Assembly: GCF_019898765.1 (NCBI RefSeq)
Contig: NZ_JAIOKB010000004.1
Location: 248,001 to 312,000 of the forward strand
Reading direction: 5' to 3'
DNA length: 64,000 nt
From: Sphingomonas yunnanensis
GTDB taxonomy: Bacteria > Pseudomonadota > Alphaproteobacteria > Sphingomonadales > Sphingomonadaceae
This document shows, in pieces, positions 29,214 to 37,059 of the stretch. The notes beneath the pieces were generated by a model. It was not told the origin of the DNA. It saw only the letters and a list, made by a program, of their open reading frames with translations, and searched no databases. The position numbers and the translations under genes were made by a program. How positions within the stretch are numbered: position 1 is the stretch's first letter; every line of letters starts with the position of its first letter.

Positions 29214-29745
29214 GGGCAAGCCGTGACTCCCCGGCGTGCGCAGGGGCAGGTTCGAGAGTAGAGGAAGAGCGGCACCTGACGCTATTGGTGGCAGCGGGCT
29301 ATCCTACGCCCGTAGCCGTGTGGCAGAAACATCGACGCTCTGTCTCATCGCCGGCGCGTGCGTCGGCGCCCGGTACCATGACAATCGCCGCGCGCGTCGC
29401 CGCAAACGCGTCAGCGACTCAACATTCGCAACATTCGCATGCGGCCGCGACACGGGCGACGCGGGCGAAAGGCTGCGGCGGCAGACTCTTGACGTGTGTG
29501 TTCGGTCGCAAGCGCGACTGCGCGAACGTTGAGTCATGTTGGAGCGTCGCGAGCCGATCGGGCGCGAATGTTGAGTCATGTTGGAGCCGGGCGCACCGAT
29601 CCGGCGCGAACCTTGAGTCGCCTCGACGCGTCGCGCCCCCACCGACCGGCACCGCTAACTGGATCGCGCCAGCACCGGTCTCCCGGCGATCGAGCATGAT
29701 CGACGGGCTTCACCACCGGCGCGACCCGGGCGCCCGCGCCGCGCC
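29214..29745. other. 532-nt gap between convergent queA and maeB
   Basis: No recognisable gene. Short frames on both strands translate into 14-residue repeats only because the DNA contains a 42-bp tandem repeat (29481-29650). An inverted segment, GACTCAACATTCGC at 29416-29429, mirrors the repeat unit. GC is lower in the repeat (TGTTGAGTCATGTTGGAG) than in neighbouring genes. No T-tract terminator is seen for either gene. Confidence 0.7.
29481..29650. repeat. 42-bp tandem repeat, about four copies
   Basis: Copies begin at 29522, 29564 and 29606, exactly 42 nt apart, with a degenerate one before at about 29481. The first two share GCGAA(C/T)GTTGAGTCATG followed by TTGGAGC; the third is diverged after TTGAGTC. 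Each contains a GANTC site (29484, 29531, 29573, 29615). Confidence 0.75.
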
Positions 29746-32022
29746 TCAGCGCGCGATGCCGCCCGCGGCGAGCACCGCCAGCGTCACCAGCTCGCTCGCG
29801 GTGGAGGTCATCGGCGCGATCTGCACCGGCTTCTCCATGCCCACCAGCATCGGCCCGATCATGTCATCGCCGCCCAGCTCGCGCAGCAGCTTGGCCGAGA
29901 TATTGGCCGATTGCAGCCCCGGCATGACGAGGATGTTGGCCGGCCCCGACAGCCGCGCGAACGGGTAGTTCGCCAGCTGCTTGGGGTTGAGCGCGACGTC
30001 GGGCGCCATCTCGCCCTCGTACTCGAAGCTCACCTCGCGCTGGTCGAGCACGTGGACCGCCTCGCGAATATTGTCGAGCCACTGGCCGGTCGGGTTGCCG
30101 AAGGTGGAATAGCTCAGGAAGGCGACGCGCGGCTCGTGACCCATCTGGCGCGCGACGGTCGCGGTCTGCTCGGCGATGTCGGCCAGCTCCTCGGGGTTGG
30201 GGCGCTCGTTCACCGTCGTGTCGGCGATGAAGACGGTGTGCGACTGGCCCACCAGCACGTGGATGCCGAAGGCGGTGCGGCCCGGCGCGGGGTCGATCAC
30301 GCGCTTGATCTCGCGCATCGACTGCGCCCAGGGGCGAGTGACGCCGGTGATCATCGCGTCGGCCTCACCGAGCTGGAGCAGCACCGCGCCGAAGATGTTG
30401 CGGTCCTGGTTGATCATCCGCTCCACCTCGCGGCGCAGGAAGCCGCGGCGCTGGAGGCGCTGGTAGAGGAAGTCGACCATCTTGGGCACCAGCGGCGAGA
30501 CGCGGCTGTTGTGCAGCTCATATTCCTCGGGGTTGTCGATCCCGAGCGCGCGCAGATTGTCGTACACGTCCTCGCGTCCGACCAGCACGGGGATGCCGTA
30601 GCCGCCTTCCTTGAAGGCGATGGCGGCGCGCAGCACCACCTCTTCCTCGCCCTCGGCGAAGAGCACGCGCTTGGGGTTGGCCTTGGCGCCCTCATAGGCG
30701 AGGCTCAGCACCGCGGTGGTGGGGTTAAGTCGCGCGCGGAGCGACTCGCGATAGGCGTTCATGTCGGTGATCGGCTTGGTGGCCACGCCCGAGTCCATCG
30801 CCGCCTGCGCGACCGCGACTGACACCATCTCCATCAGCCGCGGGTCGAACGGCGCGGGGATGATATAATCCGGCCCGAACGTATGGCGCGTGCCATAGGC
30901 CACCGCGACCTCCTCCGGCACGCGGTCGCGCGCCAGCTCGGCGATGGCGTTGGCGGCCGCGATCTTCATGTCGTCGTTGATGCCCGTGGCGCGCACGTCG
31001 AGTGCACCGCGGAAGATGAAGGGAAAGCCGAGCACGTTGTTGACCTGGTTCGGATAGTCCGACCGGCCGGTGGCGACGATGGCGTCGGGGCGCGCCGCCT
31101 TGGCGAGCTCGGGGCGGATCTCCGGCTCGGGGTTGGCCATCGCGAAGATGATCGGCGCGGGCGCCATGTCCTTGACCATCTCGGGCTTGAGCGCGCCCGC
31201 GGCGGAGAGGCCGAGGAAGACGTCGGCGCCGTGCAGCGCCTCGGTCAGGGTGCGCCGGTCGGTGTTGGCGGCGTGCGCCGACTGCCACTGGTTCACGTCG
31301 TCGCGGCCCTGGTAGATCACGCCGGTGCGGTCGCAGATCAGCACATTGTCCGCGCGCACGCCCATCGCCTTGATCAGCTCGGTGCAGGCGATCGCGGCCG
31401 CGCCGGCGCCGTTGACCACCACCTTGACCGAGGAGAGCTGGCGCCCGGTGAGCAGGCAGGCGTTGATCAGGCCGGCGGCGCAGATGATCGCGGTGCCGTG
31501 CTGGTCGTCGTGGAAGACGGGGATGTTCATCCGCTCGCGCAGGGTCTGCTCGATGATGAAACACTCGGGCGCCTTGATGTCCTCGAGGTTGATGCCGCCG
31601 AAGCTCGGCTCCATCAGCTCGACCGCGTCGATGAAGCGGTTGACGTCCTCGGTCTTCAGCTCGATGTCGATCGAGTCGACGTCGGCGAAGCGCTTGAACA
31701 GCACCGCCTTGCCCTCCATCACCGGCTTGGAGGCGAGCGCGCCGAGATTTCCCATGCCGAGGATCGCGGTGCCGTTCGAGATCACCGCGACCAGGTTGCC
31801 CTTGGCGGTGTAATCATAGGCAGTGGCGGGATCGTCGGCGATCGCCTGCACCGGGACCGCGACGCCGGGCGAGTAGGCGAGCGCCAGGTCGCGCTGCGTC
31901 GCCATCGGCTTGGAGGCGATGATCTCGATCTTGCCGGGGCGCCCCTCCGAGTGGAACAGCAGGGCCTCGCGCTCGGAGAACTGGTCGTGGCGCGTCTCGG
32001 TTGAGGTGCGATCGTCGGTCAT
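29746..32022 (-). CDS. maeB: NADP-dependent malic enzyme with phosphotransacetylase-like domain
   Basis: The 758-residue fusion has an N-terminal malic enzyme (about 1-430) and a C-terminal phosphotransacetylase-like domain (about 440-758). It decarboxylates malate to pyruvate with NADP. Visible are LALAYSPGVAVPVQAIADDP, the domain stretch PVFHDDQHGTAIICAAGL and the Rossmann region VVVNGAGAAAIACTELI. The C-terminal part (VLFAEGEEEVVLRAAIAF) usually does not catalyse acetyl transfer but mediates regulation, for example by acetyl-CoA. Length is normal. It may feed pyruvate/NADPH from the succinyl-CoA made by the propionate pathway in this window, but that is inference. Confidence 0.96.
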   Translation of the reverse strand: MTDDRTSTETRHDQFSEREALLFHSEGRPGKIEIIASKPMATQRDLALAYSPGVAVPVQAIADDPATAYDYTAKGNLVAVISNGTAILGMGNLGALASKPVMEGKAVLFKRFADVDSIDIELKTEDVNRFIDAVELMEPSFGGINLEDIKAPECFIIEQTLRERMNIPVFHDDQHGTAIICAAGLINACLLTGRQLSSVKVVVNGAGAAAIACTELIKAMGVRADNVLICDRTGVIYQGRDDVNQWQSAHAANTDRRTLTEALHGADVFLGLSAAGALKPEMVKDMAPAPIIFAMANPEPEIRPELAKAARPDAIVATGRSDYPNQVNNVLGFPFIFRGALDVRATGINDDMKIAAANAIAELARDRVPEEVAVAYGTRHTFGPDYIIPAPFDPRLMEMVSVAVAQAAMDSGVATKPITDMNAYRESLRARLNPTTAVLSLAYEGAKANPKRVLFAEGEEEVVLRAAIAFKEGGYGIPVLVGREDVYDNLRALGIDNPEEYELHNSRVSPLVPKMVDFLYQRLQRRGFLRREVERMINQDRNIFGAVLLQLGEADAMITGVTRPWAQSMREIKRVIDPAPGRTAFGIHVLVGQSHTVFIADTTVNERPNPEELADIAEQTATVARQMGHEPRVAFLSYSTFGNPTGQWLDNIREAVHVLDQREVSFEYEGEMAPDVALNPKQLANYPFARLSGPANILVMPGLQSANISAKLLRELGGDDMIGPMLVGMEKPVQIAPMTSTASELVTLAVLAAGGIAR

Positions 32023-32063
32023 GGCGTTCCTCTAGGGAAGGCGGGCGCGTTTGGGAACCATCG

Positions 32064-32540
32064 CTAACGTCGCTCGTGTGCGAGCAGATGTTGCTTGGCC
32101 GCGAGCCCGCCCGCGAAGCCGGTGAGCTGGCCCGAGGCGCCGATCACGCGGTGGCACGGTACCACGATCGACAGCGGGTTGCGGCCATTAGCGGCGCCGA
32201 CCGCGCGGCTGGCGGTGGGGCGGCCGATCGCGCGGGCGATCTCGGCGTAGCTGCGCGTCTCGCCGTGCGGGATGGCGGCGAGCGCGGCCCAGACCGCGCG
32301 CTGGAAGGCACTGCCGCTGGGCGCGAGCGGCAGGTCGAAGGTACGGCGCTCGCCGGCGAAATACTCGCCGAGCTGCGCGCGGGTGGCAGCGAGCACGGGA
32401 TGATCGGCGCGCTCCTCGGCGGCGGCGAGGCGGACGCGGCCGGGCGAGTCGTCGGGCCACAGCACCGCGACGAGGCCCGCGTCGCTGGCGACCAGAGTGA
32501 GCGTGCCGACGGGCGAGTCCGTGGTGGTGCGGTAGAGCAT
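32064..32540 (-). CDS. ogt: Methylated-DNA--protein-cysteine methyltransferase
   Basis: The 158-residue suicide enzyme removes alkyl groups from O6-guanine. The acceptor Cys is Cys129 in IVVPCHRVIG, with the usual downstream GQLTGFAGGLAAKQHLL. The DNA-binding helix-turn-helix lies around 95-115 (SYAEIARAIGRPTASRAVG). ATG 32540 (MLYRTTTDSPVGTLTLV) is the family-like start; an upstream ATG at 32576 would add 12 residues. It lies 41 nt downstream of the maeB start region on the same strand's far side and is divergent from the toxin-antitoxin pair. Confidence 0.94.
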   Translation of the reverse strand: MLYRTTTDSPVGTLTLVASDAGLVAVLWPDDSPGRVRLAAAEERADHPVLAATRAQLGEYFAGERRTFDLPLAPSGSAFQRAVWAALAAIPHGETRSYAEIARAIGRPTASRAVGAANGRNPLSIVVPCHRVIGASGQLTGFAGGLAAKQHLLAHERR

Positions 32541-32639
32541 GGCGGCAGGTGTAGCGGGTTGAGCAGGGGCGTGCATCCCGCCGGTTGCGGTCAAAGCGCG
32601 TGGATGGCCAAAGCAGGTGCATGGTCGTATGTTGGTGGC

Positions 32640-32819
32640 ATGGAGCACGACGCAGGCATCTTCGAGGAGCGGGATCCCGACGCCGAAGACGCGTCGGTCG
32701 CCCGCGCTCGCGCGGACCTTGCGGCCGGGCGCGTCTATTCCCACGAGGAGGTGGCCGCTTGGCTCGAGACCTGGGGCACCGGCGCCTACCGGCCTTTCCC
32801 GCGTAGATGGCGACGGTAG
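32640..32819 (+). CDS. Probable antitoxin of a ParE/RelE-type module
   Basis: The 59-residue acidic protein contains ARADLAAGRVYSHEEVAAWL (about 24-43), the C-terminal pattern of RHH/Phd-like antitoxins partnering RelE/ParE toxins. Its tail is basic and short (RPFPRRWRR) and overlaps the toxin start by 13 nt, an arrangement typical of type II modules. The N-terminal DNA-binding part is short or missing compared with full RHH antitoxins, so autoregulation is uncertain. Confidence 0.7.
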   Translation: MEHDAGIFEERDPDAEDASVARARADLAAGRVYSHEEVAAWLETWGTGAYRPFPRRWRR

Positions 32820-33085
32820 TCTGGACCGATCGGGCGATCCAGCCGCTTGAGCAGATCGTCAACTACGTCAATGCGTTTGATCCCGGCGCGGCCCGGCGTA
32901 TGGCGGCGCGGCTGGTCGCGGCAACGACGAGCCTGCGACACTTTCCACAGCGCGGCCGGCCTGTGCGCCACGGCTATCGCGAGCTGCCAAGCATACGGCC
33001 CTCCATCATTATCTACGACATCCAGGGTGACAGCGTGACGATCCTCGACATCCGGCACGGCGCGCAGCGCCAGCGTGACGTTTGA
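32807..33085 (+). CDS. Probable ParE/RelE superfamily toxin
   Basis: The 92-residue basic protein matches the ParE/RelE fold: MATVVWTDRAIQPLEQIVNY at the start, the Arg-rich middle FPQRGRPVRHGYRELPSI, and SIIIYDIQGDSVTILDIRHG at the end, where the final strand ends in R-H-G. Such toxins poison gyrase (ParE) or cleave mRNA at the ribosome (RelE); sequence alone does not distinguish them. It overlaps the antitoxin gene upstream and ends 4 nt before the mutS ATG. Confidence 0.8.
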   Translation: MATVVWTDRAIQPLEQIVNYVNAFDPGAARRMAARLVAATTSLRHFPQRGRPVRHGYRELPSIRPSIIIYDIQGDSVTILDIRHGAQRQRDV

Positions 33086-33089
33086 CATC

Positions 33090-35684
33090 ATGACGTCCCC
33101 CACGCCGATGATGGCGCAATATCTCGCACTCAAGGCGGAGGCGGCGGACTGCCTGCTGTTCTACCGCATGGGCGACTTCTTCGAACTGTTCTTCGACGAC
33201 GCGCGTGTCGCCGCCCAGGTGCTCGACATCGCCCTGACCGCGCGAGGCGAGCATGAGGGTGAGAAGATCCCGATGTGCGGCGTGCCGATCCACGCCGCCA
33301 CCGCCTATCTCCAGCGTCTCATCAAGGCGGGCCACCGCGTCGCTATCGCCGAGCAGACCGAGACGCCTGAGGCGGCGCGCAAGGCACGCGGCTCCAAGGC
33401 GCTGGTCGAGCGCGCCATCGTCCGGGTCGTCACCGCCGGCACGCTGACAGAGGAGACGCTGCTCGATTCGCGGTCCGCCAACTGGTGCGTCGCGGTGGGC
33501 GAGGCCGCGGGCGAGGTCGCGCTCGCCGCGGCGGACGTCTCGACCGGCCGCTTCGAGGTGATCGCCTGCGATCGCGCCGGTCTCGCCGCTGAGCTCGCGC
33601 GGCTCGGCGCGGCCGAGGTGATCGCCGCCGAGGACAGCGACGCTCCCGCCACGGTGCGACGCCCGCGCGGCGAGTTCGACAGCGGCGCGGGCGAGGCACG
33701 GCTCAAGCGGCTGTTCGGGGTGGCGACGCTCGACGGCTTCGGCCAGTTCGGCCGCGCCGCGCTCGCCGCTTCGGGCGGGCTGGTCGCCTACCTCGACCAT
33801 ACCGCCAAGGGTCAGCTGCCGTTCCTCCGGCCGCCGGTGCTCGCCGTCGCGCGCGACGCGATGGCGATCGACGCCGCCACGCGCGAGAGTCTTGAGCTGA
33901 CCTGCACCGCCGCGGGCCAGCGCAAGGGCAGCTTGCTCGACGCGGTCGACCGCACCGTCACCGGGGCGGGGGCGCGGCTGCTCGCGGCCGACCTCGGCGC
34001 GCCGCTGATGGCGCGCGAGGCGATCGAGGCTCGGCTCGACCTCGTCCAGCTGCTGCACGACGATGCCGCGTTGCGCGATCGCGTCCGCGCCGCGCTGCGC
34101 GCGCTGCCCGACATCGGCCGCGCGCTGGGACGGCTGGCGGCGGGCCGGGGCAGCCCGCGCGACCTCGGCCAGCTGCGCGACGGGCTCGACGGCGCCTGGA
34201 CGCTCGGCGAGCGACTCGACGCGTTGCGACCGGCGCCCGCGCTGTTGCGTGAGCTGGCACCGCTGCTGCGTGGCCATGGCGCGCTGATCGACCTGCTCAA
34301 GCGCGCGCTCGTGCCCGCGCCACCGATCGAGGCGAGCGACGGCGGCTATATCGCCGCTGGCTACGATGCCGCGCTCGACGCCCTTCGCGAGACCGGCAGC
34401 GGCGGCCGCCGCGCCATCGCCGCGCTGGAGGCGAGCTTCCGCGAGCGCACCAAGATCGCGGCGCTCAAGATCCGCCACAACGGCGTGCTCGGCTACCATA
34501 TCGAGGTGCCCGCGCGCGCCGCCGACTCGCTGATGCGCGCCGACTCGGGCTTTACCCACCGCCAGACACTCGCCGGCGTGGTGCGCTTCAACGCGCCCGA
34601 GCTGCACGAGGTCGCCGCGAGCGTCACCCAGGCAGGCGCGCACGCGCTCGCGGCGGAGGCGGCGCATCTGGAAGACCTCACCGCCACCGCTCTCGCCGGG
34701 CGCGAGGCGATCGCCGCGACCGCGGACGCGCTCGCCCGGCTCGACGTCGCCGCCGGCCTGGCCGAGCGCGCGGCCGAGGGCGCCTGGTCGAGACCGAGCT
34801 TCGCCGAGGAGGCGTGCTTCGACGTGCGCGAGGGGCGGCACCCCGTTGTCGAGGCCGCGCTGGCGAAGAGCGGCGACCGCTTCGTTGCCAACGACTGCGC
34901 GCTCGGCGGCGAGGCCGCGCGGCTGTGGCTCGTCACCGGGCCGAACATGGGCGGCAAGTCGACCTTCCTGCGCCAGAACGCGCTGATCGCGGTGCTGGCG
35001 CAGGCGGGCGCCTATGTCCCAGCGGCGGCGGCGCGGCTGGGGCTGGTCGACCGGCTGTTCAGCCGCGTCGGTGCGTCGGACAATCTCGCGCGCGGTCGCT
35101 CGACCTTCATGGTCGAGATGGTCGAGACCGCGGCGATCCTGGCGCAGGCGACCGAGCGCAGTTTCGTGATCCTCGATGAGGTCGGGCGCGGGACGAGCAC
35201 CTATGACGGGCTCGCGATCGCCTGGGCGGTGGTCGAGGCGATCCACGAGGACAATCGCTGCCGCTGCCTGTTCGCCACCCACTATCACGAGCTGACGCGG
35301 CTGGCCGAGCGGTGCGAGTCGCTGGCACTCCATCACGTCCGCGCGCGCGAGTGGAAGGGCGAGCTGGTGCTGCTCCACGAGGTCGCGGACGGACCGGCCG
35401 ACCGCAGCTACGGACTCGCGGTGGCTCGGCTGGCGGGCATGCCACCGGCGACGGTGCAGCGCGCCAAGGCGGTGCTCGCCAAACTGGAGGCTGGACGCGC
35501 CAAGACCGGCGGCCTCGCGGCGGGGCTCGACGACCTGCCGCTGTTCGCCGCCGCGGCGCAGGCGGAGGAGGCGCAATGCGACGCCGTCCGCGCCGAGGTC
35601 GAGGCGCTCGACGTGGACGCGCTCACGCCGCGCGAGGCGCTCGATACCCTGTACCGGCTGAGAGCGCTGGCGCGCGAGGGGTAG
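33090..35684 (+). CDS. mutS: DNA mismatch repair protein MutS
   Basis: The 864-residue mismatch sensor opens with the mismatch-binding motif in YRMGDFFELFFDDA (Phe-x-Glu). The connector, lever and clamp domains follow, with ATPase near the C-terminus: Walker A TGPNMGGKST at about 616-625, then FVILDEVGRGTSTYDGLAIA. The tail ends LDALTPREALDTLYRLRAL-like, typical of MutS1. ATG 33090 is the standard start; an alternative GTG at 33075 overlaps the toxin stop. Being directly behind a toxin-antitoxin pair, it may receive read-through from that promoter. Confidence 0.97.
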   Translation: MTSPTPMMAQYLALKAEAADCLLFYRMGDFFELFFDDARVAAQVLDIALTARGEHEGEKIPMCGVPIHAATAYLQRLIKAGHRVAIAEQTETPEAARKARGSKALVERAIVRVVTAGTLTEETLLDSRSANWCVAVGEAAGEVALAAADVSTGRFEVIACDRAGLAAELARLGAAEVIAAEDSDAPATVRRPRGEFDSGAGEARLKRLFGVATLDGFGQFGRAALAASGGLVAYLDHTAKGQLPFLRPPVLAVARDAMAIDAATRESLELTCTAAGQRKGSLLDAVDRTVTGAGARLLAADLGAPLMAREAIEARLDLVQLLHDDAALRDRVRAALRALPDIGRALGRLAAGRGSPRDLGQLRDGLDGAWTLGERLDALRPAPALLRELAPLLRGHGALIDLLKRALVPAPPIEASDGGYIAAGYDAALDALRETGSGGRRAIAALEASFRERTKIAALKIRHNGVLGYHIEVPARAADSLMRADSGFTHRQTLAGVVRFNAPELHEVAASVTQAGAHALAAEAAHLEDLTATALAGREAIAATADALARLDVAAGLAERAAEGAWSRPSFAEEACFDVREGRHPVVEAALAKSGDRFVANDCALGGEAARLWLVTGPNMGGKSTFLRQNALIAVLAQAGAYVPAAAARLGLVDRLFSRVGASDNLARGRSTFMVEMVETAAILAQATERSFVILDEVGRGTSTYDGLAIAWAVVEAIHEDNRCRCLFATHYHELTRLAERCESLALHHVRAREWKGELVLLHEVADGPADRSYGLAVARLAGMPPATVQRAKAVLAKLEAGRAKTGGLAAGLDDLPLFAAAAQAEEAQCDAVRAEVEALDVDALTPREALDTLYRLRALAREG

Positions 35685-35749
35685 AGCCGGTTGCTGCTTC
35701 TCGCCTCGTGTTCCTGCGGACGCAGTCGGGGCGGAGCACGCGCGATCCT

Positions 35750-35773
35750 GGGCTCCTGCGCGCGCAGGAGCCC
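35750..35773. repeat. Perfect 24-nt palindrome after mutS (type E)
   Basis: GGGCTCCTGCG (35750-35760) and CGCAGGAGCCC (35763-35773) form an 11-bp perfect stem with a 2-nt loop between convergent mutS and the hydroxylase gene. No T-tract is present. Confidence 0.65.
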
Positions 35774-35797
35774 GACAGAGTGGAACTATCGCATCGG

Positions 35798-36925
35798 CTA
35801 CTGCCCGCCCTGGTACAACCCCACGGCGCCGAACAGCGTCGTCAGCCCGGCACGCTCCGCCGCGGTCAGCTCAGGTCGCCACACCTCGAACAGCAGCACC
35901 ACGCGAGCGTCGTCGCTGTCGTTCCACGCCTCGTGCTCGATCGAGTCGTCGAAGATCATCAGCTCGCCGGCGCGTACCGCGCGCTCCTCGTTGCCGACGC
36001 GTAGCCGGCAATCATCGGGCACGATCAGCGGCAGATGGACGATCAGGCGTGTGTTGAGCATGCCGTGGTGCGGCGGGATATGGGTGTGCGGCCGTAGCAC
36101 CGAGAAGAGCGCCATCGGCGAGCGTCCGGCGATCTGCGGCAGCGGCGCGGCGGCCAGTGCGGCGAGCGTGGCCGGACAGCGCGGCGCGTTGGCAGCATGC
36201 GGTACGCCGTTCTCGAGCAGGTGATAGGCGCTCCAGCGCGGATCGTCGAGCAGCGCGTGGCCGCGGCTGGCGCGCGTCGGATCGGCCTGGACATAGGGCG
36301 CGGAGCCGCTGCCGCTCGCGATCAGTGCCTCCAGCTCGGCGCGGATCGCGGGCGCGGCGGCGACCAGAGACGGTGCCCAGTCGAACTCCGCCGCCTCGAA
36401 GAACTGGCGGTGCGGCAGGCCCGGGAAGAAGAAGCTGGTCGGCTGCTGCAGGTAGAGCTGCTTCTCGCCCGTCACCAGCGCCACTGCCTCGGCGAAGCGC
36501 GGGCCCGCGTCGGCGGCGGCGACCTGCGCGCGCAGATGGTCGGCGAAGCGCCGCGACGCCGCGGCCAGCCGTTCCTGTGCGGCGCGGAGGAGCGGCTGCG
36601 CGAGCTCGGCCCCGGACGCACCCGCCAGCGCCAGGCCGTAGAACGAGCAGGCGGCGCGATCGTCCTCGGCATGGTCGCCGCGCAGCACCAGCGCCTGGCG
36701 GTGACGCGGTTCGGCGGCGAGCACGCGGTCGAGCGCCTCGGCGACCGCGGTCCGCTCGGCGCCGGTGTCGGCGCGCGCCTGGGCGAGCAGCAGCCACAGC
36801 TGCGGCGTCGCCACGCCGGCCGCGGCGACGGTCTCGAACGCGTCGCGGGCCGCGACCGCGTCGCCGCGCTGCCACGCCGAATATCCCACCTGCGCCCGTC
36901 GCGCGTGCTCGCTCTGTGCTGCCAT
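35798..36925 (-). CDS. TPR plus aspartyl/asparaginyl beta-hydroxylase domain protein
   Basis: The 375-residue protein begins with TPR-like helices (about 1-110, RAQVGYSAWQRGDAVAARDA) and ends in an aspartyl/asparaginyl beta-hydroxylase domain. The Fe(II) ligands are the His in HTHIPPHHGMLNTRLIVHLP and the distal His in FDDSIEHEAWNDSDDARVV; Arg in FEVWRPEL is a likely 2-oxoglutarate contact. Such bacterial LpxO/AspH-like proteins hydroxylate proteins, lipids or peptides; the substrate here is unknown. It is a single gene with no helpful neighbours. Confidence 0.88.
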   Translation of the reverse strand: MAAQSEHARRAQVGYSAWQRGDAVAARDAFETVAAAGVATPQLWLLLAQARADTGAERTAVAEALDRVLAAEPRHRQALVLRGDHAEDDRAACSFYGLALAGASGAELAQPLLRAAQERLAAASRRFADHLRAQVAAADAGPRFAEAVALVTGEKQLYLQQPTSFFFPGLPHRQFFEAAEFDWAPSLVAAAPAIRAELEALIASGSGSAPYVQADPTRASRGHALLDDPRWSAYHLLENGVPHAANAPRCPATLAALAAAPLPQIAGRSPMALFSVLRPHTHIPPHHGMLNTRLIVHLPLIVPDDCRLRVGNEERAVRAGELMIFDDSIEHEAWNDSDDARVVLLFEVWRPELTAAERAGLTTLFGAVGLYQGGQ

Positions 36926-37059
36926 GCCGCGGATGGTAGAGTGGGAGAGGGCGGGATTGAAGGTGCTTGTGGGGGCTGGACCCGAGCAAAAAAGCGATGC
37001 TCGGACGCGACGACGAGTGCGGCGTGAGCGAGGGGGCGACTCGCTAACCCTCGCATCCT

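Noticed and set aside
29481..29650. CRISPR array
   Set aside because: The 42-bp units are contiguous with no unique spacers, and no cas genes are nearby.
29236..29700. Small repeat protein encoded by the 42-bp repeat
   Set aside because: Open frames occur on both strands only because the period is divisible by three. There is no ribosome binding site or consistent start, and the third copy diverges without preserving residues.
33009..35576. Very long open frame antisense to mutS (about 855 codons)
   Set aside because: Composition is Arg/Ala/Gly-rich without domains, and the sense strand encodes full MutS. Such shadows are normal at 70% GC.
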